A DNA stretch of 64,000 nt, from positions 18,919,287 through 18,983,286 of the forward strand of contig NC_067195.1 in NCBI RefSeq assembly GCF_000699445.3, given 5' to 3'. Source of the stretch: Schistosoma haematobium (taxonomy: Eukaryota; Platyhelminthes; Trematoda; Strigeidida; Schistosomatidae). Both the position numbers and the translations under genes were made by a program. The notes below the pieces were generated by a model. The model ran no database searches and had not been told where the DNA came from. It worked only from the letters and a program-made list of their open reading frames with translations. Of the stretch, positions 22,606-37,600 are shown piece by piece (position 1 is the first letter of the stretch; every line of letters begins with the position of its first letter).

Positions 22606-25105
22606 ATAACAATTAAGAAATAGACAGTGGATCAGAAGTTAGAACGACCTGTCGAAATGTCCGATCATGAAACTTCTGCCTCATTTGACGTAAAGCACTT
22701 ACATCCTACATGAAAATTTTCTCCTGACAGTCTCTTCAGAGCGTAGTCTCGGACCAGTAACCACGGAGAGCTTAAACATAAGTTCAAACCACATAGAGGA
22801 TGTAGACAAAGTAAACACAACTGTTCATTCGAAAGAATACACATCAGAGAGCGAACGCCCAGGTTAGCTCCCTCTTTCTTAATTAGCAGTCCTCTGCAAT
22901 CAGAATGGCCTCCTAGCGGAAGTGAAGGGTACCTGACAAACACTTGCTCACTCAAGGATTGGCAACCCTCTCGCAAACCATCCATATCTGATGCATATCT
23001 CATAAGTTACTAAAACTACCATCGCTACATATCAGTAACCAAGTCCTATATCTCTTATAATCAGCTGCATACCTCTCTTGTTTGTTCCATCTTCTTAGGC
23101 ACTAGCACATAATTAACTACTTTATTATTCTTGAAACAATTATCTCTCAGCATTTGGATTATCACTCAACAAACCTGTCTGGTAGTGTGATAGCTGCTGG
23201 TATCTAGGAAACCCAATGTCATGAAACAAACATACTCACTCAAACCACAAGATATGCGGGCCCACAAATGACTACCAAACTGACTAGAATCAGTTCAGTT
23301 GAGTGACTAGGCTACCACTCATTGGACATCGTGAAATGCGTGGGACTGTATCGGAATAATAAGAAACAAGCGCAACAATATCAATCGGTTAATACAAGCT
23401 GGTGAAAAAATGTGGACATTAAACTTGAGTTTGAGGTTTGATTAGAATAATTTCAGCAAAAAGACCAAATATATTTTTATTCAGAACAAACTATGAATGC
23501 ACAAACACCTATTCTAACGTCATATCTTTCTGCGAGAACAAGTTTTTTCTCATTTTTTAATTATTTTATTTTGGTTACTAATTTGACTATACATACATAG
23601 TCGTCTATTCTCGTTATGTGTTCATAAACACCCTTAATAAAATATTAGCGTATTTCACGTCTCTTTATTCCTATTCCCTTATTTTCTCCCTTTCCTTCTT
23701 TAAAGTCGACTTAATATTCTTCTCAATTCAACAGAACCTGATTTATGATTATTATTCTATTTTCATTATTATATATTTTTTCTCTTTTTTCAAATATGAC
23801 AAATATAATGCTAAGATTATTGAAACTTGTGTATTATTGCATTTTTTAAAGAAACCCGAAATGGTTTCTTCACAACATTTATGTACCCATAAGGTGTTTG
23901 CAAATAATAATACTGATAAAGAATTTAATAGAATGATAAAGGACCATTACATTTTGCGAGTTACCAGGGTCTCATTTACTGACAGTGAGGCCACTGAACT
24001 CAAACGTGTGACTGTAACATCAAAGGGTCCATACTTATCCACCTGATGTGGAGCTAACACCTCACAGCATAAACCGACTTCATTCGGACGCCAGCCAAGA
24101 TAAATTATAAAGTGACGTCCAAAAAAGAGAAGAAATAAGCAATTGTGAACTTGTGGCGGGGTAAAACAATCAACAAAAAATAGTTAAAAAGTTACTGAGC
24201 AAAGTATTGAGTCATTTATGATATGCCGAAATACACATGTGGCGGTAAATAAATCGCCGAAACAAATAGTTTTATAGGTCTTTGACTATGAAGCTGTCCT
24301 CATTAATTTTGCTGGTTGAAGACTCTCGGTAATCATCCGCACAACGACACCATTATGAACACCATTCTACACATCCCTCTCAACAACTAGTCAAGTTAGA
24401 TATTTAGGAAACATCGACTACTGATCAGACATATAATTGAACTCTTTTATTCTCAACACAAGAGTTGACTGGGTTTAGAACCTCGATTGAAATGGTGTCA
24501 GGGACAAAAGGGTTAGCAGGCCCGGAATATCCGTGACACCTTTAAACGAAATGGGATTTCATGAATTACAGAAGCATTAGAAGGCATATGATCGTGATTT
24601 ATCATAGCCATCCATAATCCTCTTCGAAATAACATGTGTTTATTGTTTTATTGGTAACTTATACCTATAGAATGTTTATTTGTTGGTAGAACAAGAAAGA
24701 TGATACACGAAATCAAGTGAACACTATTTTTGTGACCATAGTCTGGAAGTTGTATAATTTCCTCCAAAAACATATTATCGAGGTTTTCTAGTGATCTAGC
24801 CAAATTTAATCTGGAAGTTTTACTTCACTTTCAACTGTATTAAGGAATATTGTTTTGTGCATCTTCTTTCACTTTTACATTTCTTTATCAAATAATATTT
24901 TGTTAGCCGGAACTATATCTTTCTGTAACTGAATATTTTGACTCATAGTACAGATGAAAATTTTAAGGAACTAACGTTTGCGCATGTTTAACTTTTGAAT
25001 ACAAATGTGGATTTTGTTTAAATACGCCATCACATCTGTACTTTTTAGAAATGTCTTTTTGAAAATATTTTCTATTTTGGATCAAAATAATGATCTAATT
25101 TAAGA
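22606..25105. other. upstream region of the GluN1 gene, no gene called
   Basis: Two open frames were examined. One at 22665-23003 on the minus strand lies in a GC-richer patch without a known motif. One at 23618-24046 on the plus strand starts at GTG and is AT-driven in its first half. Neither looks like a gene. The GluN1 promoter and any 5' untranslated exon should lie here or further upstream; no specific element could be supported. Confidence 0.4.
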
Positions 25106-25282
25106 ATGATAGCATATCATAGTCTGATTATACTGGTTCTGTTAAATCGATCAAACTGTTTAGAATTTACAATCGGTGCATTGTTAAGTGATGATGAGGT
25201 TATTTCTGGTTTTAAAAGGATGGTTTCATCCGTCAGGGATAGCGTTTATGATGATGCAATCACTTTCAAAGCTGCCGGAGAG
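25106..25282 (+). CDS. GRIN1: GluN1 exon 1: signal peptide and start of amino-terminal domain
   Basis: Encodes residues 1-59, phase 0 at the end. Residues 1-18 form a hydrophobic signal peptide (core SLIILVLL) ending near NC; the mature chain starts with [13 protein letters not shown], matching the first strand of the clamshell amino-terminal domain. The donor is GAG/GTACCT. Without splicing the frame ends eight residues later, which supports the following micro-intron. Confidence 0.93.
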
Positions 25283-28200
25283 GTACCTCAGTTTCAATTT
25301 TAATTTTTAAGACTCTTGCTCTAAATGCTCTTAAAGCGACAAATCAGGTCTGTAACCTGTTCAATTCTTCAGAGGGTCGAATGTTTGCTCTAATAATCTC
25401 CCATCCAAATGGAGCACCTGGATCTGCACCTTTATCCGTGTCATTTACCTGTGCATTTTATCACCTACCGGTTATTGGAGTTAGTGCAAGGCACTCAATT
25501 TTCAGTGACAAGTACAGCCATGGCAGCTTTCTCCGTACAGTTCCACCATTCAGCAATGAAGCATCTGTTTGGGTTGATTTAATAAAAGCGTTTGGTTGGC
25601 GCGAAGTCTGTGTAATTCATTCAGATGACCATGATGCCAAAAAGGTGTTGTCGTACTTAGAGTCCGCTTCTCAAAGAGGAATAGACTTCAAGGTTAGTCA
25701 ATGGTCATTTCTTTAGTGGTTTATCATTGAATTAATATGGATCTAAACTCTCATCTCATTAAATATTGATGGGAAAAATATAGAATATCCACAACGTTTT
25801 AAACTTAATTACATGCTTTTTCAATTCAGACTTCACAACTTACAGAAAGCCTCTACTGGTTAATGACAGTCTTCTTCGCGTTTCATAATCCAAAACTGTT
25901 GCAGTTTACCTCTCCTTATTCTGCTTTTGAAATTAAAAAAGACTCATTTCATGACAAAATATCCCCTATAAAATCGTCAAAAATAACTATAAGGAAGAAG
26001 GCGAATCGTTTGATTTACCTTACCTGTTCTTATAGCTTAGTTTCTACGGTTAACTTTGTTTCCTTTGGTAAGTTAAAGTAATTTTTCGGAAAATTCGGCC
26101 TTTGGTGTTGTCGGAGTTTTAAAGTCTAGTCGGCTGTTTGGTAAGAGCTTCAGATTTGGACAGTGATTACTCGGGATGAGTGTCTTTACTTATTACAAGT
26201 AACATATTCAGGTACTTAATTTGTTTGATTTTCATGTGTAAATGACAATCATCATAAGTCGTTGTTTATCGAACCTACATTGCAATGATAAATAAAATAA
26301 TTCTCAGTTGCATGTAAAATATGGAAAAGGTAATTTATGTGGATGTATCAAGACTTGCAGCCATGTAATATTTTTACTTTGAAATCAGTGAAATCTCATG
26401 TTGCGTAAATGTAGACCAGGCGAAACAGTAATATATTAGGCAGTGATATGTTTACTCATGCGTTCTGTTCGTGCCACATCGATTGATTTGACATTTTAAT
26501 TCTTGCTCAACCTCCTTAAACCCATATAAAATATGGATATCTTCACATAAGTTATCTGTCTTCACTTAAAGGCATCTGAAAAACTAGTAGCGCCCAGCCC
26601 ATCAATGAAGCTACAGTTTGAGCTATTTAGTTAATGAGTAGCGGTTAGTCTTTGACAAGCTTACATATAGCCTAGATATGCATCGTAGGTCGTAAGAGTC
26701 TGAAGGGTAGAATGTGTGATAATTTTTAAGCTGGAGACGAAAAAGGTCGTGAGCTGAGGACTCAACAGGATAACTTAAGGCGTTTACATTTAAGCAAGTG
26801 ATACGACTTAGGAAATATACAAACGTTAAACTGCATCAGTTAGGTATAAATTAGCAGCATTAACGTTTTAAAAGCATGATATATCGATTACCTAGTCATT
26901 ATTATGTTAGTTCTGAACTAAAGTTTTACCTATGCCAGAGATCTTCATCATACAACCCTCCGTTTTTCCGAACCAGGTTCCCCTAATATTATGTGTTGTT
27001 AAGATTACCGTAAGTCCTTAAACACGATAATCAGTCAAAATTTTGAAAATATTTTTGATTTCAAGAATAAAACAAAAGGGGTAACACGTTAACTTGTCAC
27101 AATTTAATTTATATTGAGGCAAGACTTTTTTATGACTGATGTAAGTTGTTTGGGGTGACTAGCATATTAAAAATATCAGTGTCGGATTGGCATCCTTGTC
27201 AATGCACTCACATTTTAGAGTGTAAAGTAGTTATTCTGAGATCAAGATCAAAGTTCAAAAGAAGTAATTACGTTTGTAACAAACGCAGTACTATTATTCA
27301 GAAAACAGAAGGCCGTTACTACAATTATAATACGATATTTTTACTAAACTATTTCAGTTCATTTAGTTTTTGGTGTATCTGCCACTTCTGTGGCGATCAG
27401 TCTACTAAACCTATTAGTTGGCTCTTTCAGTAATGTCGAAAAATTAGAGCTTTATGTTTTTGTTTGGCTAAATCATAATCTTTACAAACATTCTTCACTC
27501 TTTCCACAATATTTTAACTAACTATAATAACACCACTGTTTATTTAAGTTAAGCTGACGTTTCTAATTTATAGGTATTAGTATGGACAGAAGTGTTATTA
27601 GTTTTGATTAAAAAAATGGATTACTGCACAAAGAAAATCGCATTTGTCTAGAGATTTTATTTATAAAGTAAGCGCCTTATGTGGGCTTTACTTTTCATTC
27701 ACATTTTTGAGATGGTCTAGCTAGCGTTAGAAACTAATACTACAACGGTAAATATTTATTTTTCTAATGTATATAATATCAAATTTCTCATAGAAAACAG
27801 CAGGAAAGGACTGAAATTTTAATTTTTAGATTGAGTCATATATCTTCTTTCATATGATCTAGATAAAATGGTTAAAGAATTAATGTGCGGGGATTTGGGT
27901 ACTAACCACTATCACTTTCGTCATCTCTAAAGATCATGTGATTCTTCAATATTACTGAGTCCAAGGAAATATAATTTGTTCTAAGCATTATATACTGTAG
28001 TTTTATACGAAACATTTTATATTACTCAGTGCCTTTTAGTCTCCTTGAACACTTGCTACTTTGTAATGTGAAGGTAGTTCTGTTAAATACTTTCAAAGAT
28101 TACTCGTCAAGTTGCTATCAATACAGATGAAGAGGATGCTGCTCAAATGAAGGATTTTATCAGTCTCTTGCAACCAGTTCGAAACGAACAAACACGAGTT

Positions 28201-31200
28201 ATTTTGCTGTTTTTACGCTGCAAGTTTGCAGAGTATGTGTTTTTGGCTGCACGTAAACTGGGCATGCTGGAGGCAGAATGGGCTTGGATTGTCACTGAAC
28301 AGGCTTTGGATGCTTCAAATATACCAAATGGTAAGTTAATAGTTATTTTGACTTTGTTTAATAAAAGTTTTAAAGAGATGTGTTTTGTGAAACTAATCCA
28401 CAAAGCTTTTAAAAGAGTCGTTAACAAAATTCTGATGGATCTGGTGTTTTCACTCAAAATTCAACTGGATATTATTTTGCAGTGTTTTTTAACAACTTGC
28501 CGTTTATTAATTATGAGTAGTCACATTACTTTAACTACAATCATATCGTTTCACCGTTTGCTATGGTAAGGAAAATACTGAGCAAGAGGACATTACAATA
28601 TCCAACGTGTAATTACTAATTTTAAATCATTTGATTATAGTGAAATTAGAACCTATCATATACGTGGATCAATCAAAGTTGCTGTCAGTCTTTTCTATAC
28701 AGCCAGAAACAAAACGTGTGGGAGTAAAAATTATGCTAAAACAATCAAATTAAAGACAACAAGTAAAACGGAGAAATGAGCGGAATGAAGTTTAGTCCGA
28801 AAATAAATGAACAGAACGAAATAAATTCCAAGTGAGCTTACCGTAATGAAAATGATTTTCAACGATGTCGCCTAAAGATCTAAGACATTAACTTATCACC
28901 CACACTTCGGGTATGAAGTCAGTACTCTTTAAAATACTCAACCGAATTCACGGGCTGATACCAGACACTGTCAGAAAATCCCATTGTTTGAGTACTTTTT
29001 ATCTAAGTGAAATCCACTTTGGACTACTATCTCTCTCAAAATTTTAGACTAAGAAATTCTCATGCTACCAAAAATAGTAGGGTTTGAAATATTATAAAGA
29101 TTTACATTTGCCATTGTTTGATATTTTCAGAGATCCTTTTTTATTTTACATAACAACTCGTTGTTAAGGTGTGATTGGTGTCCGGTTACTTCAAGTTACC
29201 GAACTAGATCACGTTGCCGATGCAGTCAGAATCGCCACACAGAGCATTCTTCACTTAGTTCGTACTGATTATGATGCGATGAAACATCTTTACTCAGTTA
29301 AAGCATGTAGTGATAATCCTTCAGAAATTCAATCAAAATCAAAGCTACCTGGTAAATCGACCTATATGTGGAAGGATTACGCAGCCAAACTCTTCCGGTG
29401 AGTTAAGCTGGTAAGACAGTATTACCAGATTTCTCACTATGCGATTTCAAATCTTTAAAGTGTAAAACAAAGGATTGCTTTTTGTTTCATAAACATTTTC
29501 ATTCGACATCAAAATGTACTTAACTGAAATACTTTCAGTGTTCAATTTTACATAAGTTTTCAACCCAACTGTATTTTTTGGTTTGATTATCCCAAATTAT
29601 TTATTAATATTGTATTTCCTATGTTTACGGTTTAGTTTTAGGCAACATTGATAAACAGCTTAAAATAAATGATTGGATGTGATACCCACTCAAGGGCCTA
29701 GTCTGTTTTGCTTGACAATTTAAATAATTAGAAGCAAATTTTTAAATTATCGATAGAGCTTTCAACTATTGAATGCAAAGATCACATCGAGATGTAATCT
29801 TCATCTCAATAAAATTAGATTCAATAATCAATTAACATTCCATCGACAATAAACTGGAAATGCCATCTGTCATCTTTAATCTAAAGTGAAAACTTTATTT
29901 TGTTAATAATATTTCATTAGATTTGTCGGTAATTTTTATTACATACTGATTTTAATATGAGAAATATTGGAACTTTGGTATATGAAACTGCCTTCAGATT
30001 CTAGGAACACTTCGTCAAACAAATCAGCCTTGAGCTACGAATAAAAATTAATAAATTCATAAAATATTATTGATTCGAGTAATATTTCTTTTCTGAATAA
30101 CTAAATAAAGGCTCAATGAATGTCTTTACAAAGATAAGAAGACTATCAAACGGTCGTCCGCCATATTTGGAATGAAACAGATTCACAATGGGACAGAAAG
30201 TTTATAAGGTTTGTGGATATTACTTATTTTGAGAATGTTGGTGAGTTATTACTGAACATAAGGTGCATTCTATGTCTGACCTCTAACGCTGTAGATATGA
30301 AGTGTGGTAGCTATGTAGGTTGGTAACATGTTTTTTGTTTGTTTACCAATGAAAAAAAGAATAAACCTTCACTAAGATAAGTTATTTAGGTTGGAAAAAA
30401 TTGCTAAAGAACAAAGAACTATCGTGGTGAATGACGTTATTTTTCACTTGCATTATTTGTTCCTACTCAGTCAGCTGTAACATTTGTGTACTAGTTCAAG
30501 TTGCGATACCAAATCAGCCAGGCAAGATGAAATTACCAGGATAAATGCCAAAAAAGAAGTAGTAGAAAAGGTCAGATATAGATGGTTAGTTCGAGAAGAA
30601 TGAATTCATGGCGTGAAAAATACATGTAAGATAATTTGAACCCGAAGATCTAAGGGAAGTTAATGAATGAATGTATCACCATAGATCACGTGGAGATTTT
30701 TAAACATTTTTGTACTTCACTTTCAGAGACATGTTAGCAATGAATTTAACTGATGGTCGAACTGGTCATTTGGAATTCAATGAATATGGTGATCGTATTA
30801 AACCAATTTATGATATTGTAAATGCTCAAATAACTAATCAGGACATAAATAATTTATCTGCACAAAAATCATTTGAGTTTGAACGGCCAACATTGGTTTC
30901 TGTTGGAAGTTACGGTGTACATCAAGTATATACGCATATTTATATGATGAGCGATTCGTTTCAGTTTACATTTTCTGTGTCATATTTTAAAAAACCTTTC
31001 CTATTTATAAGTTGATTGTTATATTTAAGCCGTTCGTTATCAACCTACTATAACATATTTTATTTTACAAACAGATGGAAAGTATGTTGTAGGTGCTGTG
31101 GTCTTTGAGTGGAATGGTTTAATTGTGAAGCTTTGATTGCTCTTCTGCACAACGTATTTTCCTTTCAAGCACGTACTGATGATATTGATCAGAAGGACAA

Positions 31201-34200
31201 TGGAAGCTTCCCATTTGAGTTGTTTAGCTCAGAGACCGGGAAACGTCCAACATTCTCATCCTGAGCTTAAAATGTTCTCCATTACCTCAGATCAAAGGTG
31301 ATTTCCGTAAAAAAAGAACTTATTCTGAATAACATTTAGAAACTAGGTTGTATTTAATAACTGTTTCATCGTAGTTCTTACTCCAATGACGAATATTTTG
31401 AAAAAAAATAGTCTGCACAGAACTGTCTGGAGGTTTAAATTTTTGTCTCATAGTAATTATTTAACAAGAATAAATGAAGAAACGTAAGTCCCTTTGTACG
31501 TCTTTATCTAGTCGACAGGCTCAAGGTCAAAATTGCGAACGTGACTGGATTTTATCCTCATCCGTGTTTCTTCGTATGACATTTAGAAGGAAAATGTAAA
31601 GCAATCGCTGGTTCCATATTTAAGTATCTCGCCGACTCCAGTCACACTTGTCCCAACTGCTCAGAGATATCCTTGAAAACTATATACGCGGTTAAATGAC
31701 TGAGTTGAAAGGCAGTGAAAACCACTACCTTTTATATGGCAGTAGCGTTAACAATCCAACCTCTCTAACCTGAACTCAGAGAGCAAGATCTAATTTCACT
31801 ATGAACCTGAAAATTGGTTTTTCATAAACCGAAAACTAACTGTTTATACTTTATTTTGACGTTTTTAAATTTTAATTATTTGTTATTTACATTTTCACGT
31901 CTTGTTTTCGTCCTCACCTTTATCATATACTCAATTTCATCTTATAATTTTCTTTCAATTTCCTGGTTGTTACGCAATCCATTTTGACACTTAAAATGCC
32001 GGTACACTTTTTCTATATACTTTTATTTCTGTTTTGTGGAGAACTAAAATACATTTTAAATAATTATATACTACTGAACCGCTTAAATTGAGTAAATTAT
32101 TGAAAAAAAATTCTCTTCCCTGAAAAACCTTTAATTTTTCTGCAATGAAAACACGGGTTTCATTTGTTCTTTAATATCAAATTGTTCAAATGAAGAAAGA
32201 AATATTAATCAGTAAAATAAACTTATTTTTCAGATATATTTGTTGATTGTTTCTAAGAAGTTAAAAATGGTTATTGTTAGTTGATGAAAAATCTCATTAG
32301 AAAGACTGTTAAACCCCTAATATGACTCATAATATATCTTAGAGTAAACCATTGCTCCTATTTTCTTTGACCAGTCAATATAGATAGCTTCTTATTCATC
32401 CCTCCAAGAATACCAGTTAATTCAGAAGTCATTTATTAAATAAAGTCCCATTTGAATTGCTTGATGATCAATTGGCTTTTTTCCTCTATATAAAAGATTG
32501 TTACAATTCAAAGTAGCGAAACGATTTCCCTATTCACTATCCATACTACAAAACATATGATCATCGGAATTACATGTTGGCCTAAACTCAGTTATGTTCT
32601 ATCAAAAGCCTCATGAGATGTCACTGTCTAGAAACTCAAATCCTTGATCTATTATTACCAGAGTATTACATTTCCTTTTGTTTTGAATTGAAGAATTAAG
32701 TCAGCAATGAATAAGTCATAAGCCATATTGAGTTTTTTTAAATCAAAAATGACTTTATGTCATTATTTAAAATTTCCTTATTTTCAATCTTTAATTGAAA
32801 GCCAACCCCTATGGAATGGTTATCTGATGAACCTCATCCTTCTCTGTTGTCAATCAATTTAAGTAAATTAATTTGGCCGGGTAATAGTATTGTAAAACGT
32901 CAACAGTTGGTATGTATACAACGTGCTAATGATGGAAAATGTCAAAAAACTGAAAAACGACTGGTACATGCAGCACCGATTAGTTTTAAAAAGAAAACAC
33001 ATTTAAAAGTATGTATTATGTTCAAAGTCTCACAAATATTTTGATTATTATCGAAAGTTTTTTTGTAAAGTTGATTGTACTAATATTTACATATATTTGT
33101 TTAGTTAACTGGTTAGCATACTTTTTGTAATGTATCACATTAAGTGTTCCTTTCAGTCCTCATATAAGTGATCATTTTGTAAAGAATTTTGAATGAATTC
33201 GATATCAACCTGACGTACGAACTGTTTATATTCACACCAAAACTATGGAATTTTTAATCGGATATTCTCACTTTATTTCAGATCACGATGGAAGCAATAT
33301 CAACAACTAAACTCGCCTCATTTAGCATATATATCATAGTTCCCTAGATTTGCTTGTTGAGTATGATTAATTTATTGTAATTGTGGAGTACTAATGGTAC
33401 TTAGTCAATGAAGTTCTATGGCTCTCAACCTGACAGACAGTTTTGTGAATGAAAAACCATTGGTTAGTAATTTAAAGTAACATGAAGTACGATTCTTTCT
33501 GGGAATTTCAGAAGTATAATTATAGAGGATTTTGCCTTAAATTATTCACTTTGCGGGAACTCTATCGATTTTCTGTCTCAGAATTTTCCTATCCGTCACG
33601 TCAATGGTATTTTTATGTTTAATCATAACATTAAAAGTAATCGGAGACTGATGAAATTTAGACTTTTACTTCGGTTTGGGCACCCGAGCATTATCTCGGC
33701 CCTCATACATATCAAATGAGATTTGTGTGACGCATATGTACTTGGTGCCTCCTTGTACCAATATCTATGTGTTAAAATAAATAAATAAATAAACTTTCAC
33801 TTACACGATCAGTATAATCAACATATTTTGCATTTATTTATTTATTTATTTTATATTAGTAGTTCTAATGGAAATCGATTATATTCATTTATTTGCATTT
33901 CCTGGTAGACAGATACTATCTTAAAATTTTCGGCAAGAACATCTTGTCTATTATGGTTAGTCAATTTAGGAGTTTTTAGTTACATATCCGAATTTGACAC
34001 TGGAGAGATTTGGTGCCATTTTAAAAGTTACTGTAAATAATATAAGTGATACATTTTTGTATTAGTTGTTTGAGTTTTCCCATTGGTGTTTAGGACTGCA
34101 TCTGATGTATTGACTCTATTGAATAAATGAAAATGTCATACGCATTCAATAGTAATTCTTATCCTTGTTGTTACTTTGGCCTTAAACCATTACTATTATC

Positions 34201-34206
34201 ATTACC

Positions 34207-34240
<34 letters not shown>

Positions 34241-34564
34241 GTTCGTATTTGGAAGTATACCCTCTCTCTCTTTAATTGTGTCTCATATCCTGATAATTCT
34301 AGTTATATTTGTTTCTGTTATCACTACACTTGATTTAACCCTCCTATTACCTTTGATTATTGTAACCAAAATATTTTAATCACCTTACTTCAGTCACATT
34401 ATAATCTGTTGCTAACGTATTAATTTTACCAGGCTCTTTTTATTTTCATAGACACAATGTTTTATTGTTATTATTTACATTACGTAATCCCGTACTACAA
34501 TCTTTCTCTTACATCGTGTTTATTCCTTGTTGATATGTCCTCACGAAACTAATAATTTAATAAA

Positions 34565-34627
<63 letters not shown>

Positions 34628-37600
34628 CGTTTAAAAGAGAAAGCTTCTCTGAACCTCGTGTTTTTAATGTTTGAATGAAAATTAAATGTCAAATGTGGCA
34701 CTGAATAAGAAATGATTGAAAACTGTGAGTTAATTTTGATAATTTTCAAAACCACATAATTAAAAAATTAGATATATCAGTAAGGGAGTTTTTGTATTGT
34801 AGTATTTTGAACAGTTGGATTCACGAGTCGATCTAAGCTAGAACACCACTGAAAACTGTTCGATATCGACTCGGTGGTCTAGAAGTTAAGTGTTCGCTCG
34901 CGAGACCGAAGGTCCTGGGTTCAAATCCCGGCATGCGGGAGCGTAGACGCACATTACTGAGGCGTCCCATACTAGAACGAAACGACCGTCCGATGCTTCC
35001 AGGTTTCCAATGGTGATCTGGCTTAGATCAACTCGTGAATTAGCTAGATGTTTACAAATTAATGGACACGAAAATATCATATCGATTTAAACTAACTTTA
35101 CGAAATATAGTGAGATGAAAATAAAGTAATTTAGTTAATTGTGCAATAGAAGAGTATATAACCGTAATAATCAAAGTAAATGTGTAAAATGTTTTCCTCT
35201 TTTGAATATTGATCACAAGATCAGGCTAATTTTATGGTAAAGTTTTTCTGAAAATAAAACGAGAAAACAGAATATTAATTTTAACAATGGTTGAAGCCAT
35301 GGCCACTGAAGTCCAGTCCTTGTCGAGTAGAGACAGGTATCTACCTCAGACAATAAATGAATGGTTGTGCAAGATCATGGATTGATTGAAGTTAGACATT
35401 AACGCCGTTTGATGCCGGCTCAGGGGTCTTGAGGTTGAGTGTTCTCATGAGAGACTGAAGGTCATAGGTTCTTGTAATGAGTGAGGGATCGTAGATGCGC
35501 ACTGCTGAAAAATCCCATACTAGGACGAAACAGTCGTCCAGTGTTTCCAGATTTTCAATGACGGTCTAGCCTGGATCGACTCATGATTTCAACTATTAAA
35601 AATTCTTGAGAAATAAAAATAAGCAAACATCGAATTTAGAATCAAATGTTTATTATTATTAATGATTGTCTTTATCACATTTTACGATAAATAAGCTTTT
35701 TATGGTAGGAATATTGTTTCATCAGTTATAGTATTTAGTGAAAACAAATAAAATTTTAATATGATTTGGTATTTTTAACTTGTACGACATGTCTTATCTA
35801 ATGTAACATCATTTATTCTTCTAAAAAAGAACACACGAGTGACTGTGAAACATAATTCGATTAATTCATTTTTGTATTGGATTTTTGAATCCGATTTATT
35901 CAGTTATTTGCTCAGTTGAAAATGTTTATATATATGTAACATTGATTGATAGGTTTAATGTATTTGGATTTCGGTAAAGTGAGATTCAGGACATGCTTTG
36001 TGTTCTGTTTGGAACTCATCAGTCGATTGTATCTGCATCGCACTGTTGGTGTTTACACGAAGAATTGAGACCAACAATTCCAAATGCCAACTGCCTATCA
36101 ACTTAGCTACTACATCAAGATTGCCAATAATATCCACAATTCAAATATAATAAAACTTGGGTCTGCAAGGTTATATTGAGGCAATATAATCAGTTCGCTA
36201 TGTATTCTGACACAAATGGATCAGTTCCAATGATTAATATTACCGAAGAGAAAACACTACTTCTTAAGTATACTAGGTGATGCATGTTTTAATCCAGATG
36301 AGAACATTAGTTCATTATTAATCTCAGAATGAACTTGCTAACAACAGTGATTTAGCAACAAATCTAGATTCAAGTTATCGTTCCATACAAGAGTGTTATA
36401 ATCAAACGAGTAAAAACTACGATCTAAATATACTCAACCATTGCGTAAAATGTGTTTCAGTCTTTGCGGTTGTTTAGTGTTTAATTTTAACATTCTTGAT
36501 AATGCAAATAATTTAGTTTGACCAAAGTGTTGTTCGAAATGATTTTCCAAGGTAACCGTGACAATTGTAATAAGGTTATAAATAGTATTCCCGTAATGAA
36601 GATGTGTATTATTGATTGCTTTAAAGTACAATATCTCTTCTATTAAAATTAATTTGTTTAATTCTTTTTTCTCTAGGTTGTAACTATTGAAAGTATACCA
36701 TTCGTACAAACTCGTCCAAAATTAACTGATAAGTGTAATGAATCTGATGATCCCTTAGTTTTTAAAACTGAAATTGAATGTACTCATACTGACCCGACTA
36801 CTGGTATGTCAGTTGTTTTTATTTCAAAGATAAAGACCTGTTTATTATTCCTATATACATTTTTGAACAATCATTTAGAATAAATATGTTGAAAATTGTG
36901 TTATTGCTTAATTTTCTCACTTTCAGTAAATAAGTGACTGACATTTCATTTGTAACTGTTATGAATACATTTATTTACCTTGGTAGTTCTAAACAAAAGA
37001 AGGATGACAAAACTTGCAGAATAAAATTAATTAATCACTTTTACCTGAACGTTTTTCATCGTCTACAGACAGATTACAAATAGTTTACACATACTTTAAT
37101 TAGTGACAATGACATGGATGTTCATAGAGGAACTGGAAATCAAGATATTTGAAGAAAGGCATGAACAGCGATATTTAATAGATACTTAATGTAACTGATG
37201 ATCCGCTGAGTAGTGACGAATGTCGTTGTGTCTAGTCTTTCAGTACTGATCGAATTCTATCGATGAAGTTGTGGTGTCATTAATGGTCTTGGTTACACGG
37301 TGATCAAAGGTAGTTAACGGAGAACCTGGACCCAGATTTGGTGTTAGTTTGGACTCATCAACAAGGCATCTCTGTAATCACGAAGAGTCCTGGTGTTCCC
37401 TGGTATTTTTGAACTCATGTCAGCCAATTTCACGACTTGAAACGTTACCACTAATGTATTTGTGTCACTAATAATAATTGATGGATAATGAAGACTGTTA
37501 TTGAAGTCACTGTCATTGAGCAATACTGATGTGACCTATTCATACTGAAGGAAAGCATGATAAACTACACTTAAAACCATTAGTGATAATTGTTTTAAAA

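Larger units (their letters stand above)
33009..36676 (+). other. GluN1 intron 6 with microsatellites and two SM-alpha copies
   Basis: 3668 bases. It holds a retroelement tail (33655-33800), ATT and AT microsatellites and SM-alpha-like copies at 34806-35060 and 35375-35600, both in the sense orientation. The remainder is AT-rich without features. Confidence 0.75.

Noticed and set aside
22665..23003. 112-codon minus-strand open frame
   Set aside because: Lies in a GC-richer patch that looks element-derived; no domain and no matching copy or regulatory signals.
23618..24046. 142-codon open frame upstream of GluN1
   Set aside because: Starts at GTG, the first half is an AT-driven F/I/Y/S-rich translation, no motif, no polyadenylation or splice support.
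34866..34945. Possible tRNA gene
   Set aside because: A good B box but no complete cloverleaf; it is the tRNA-derived head of an SM-alpha-like SINE.
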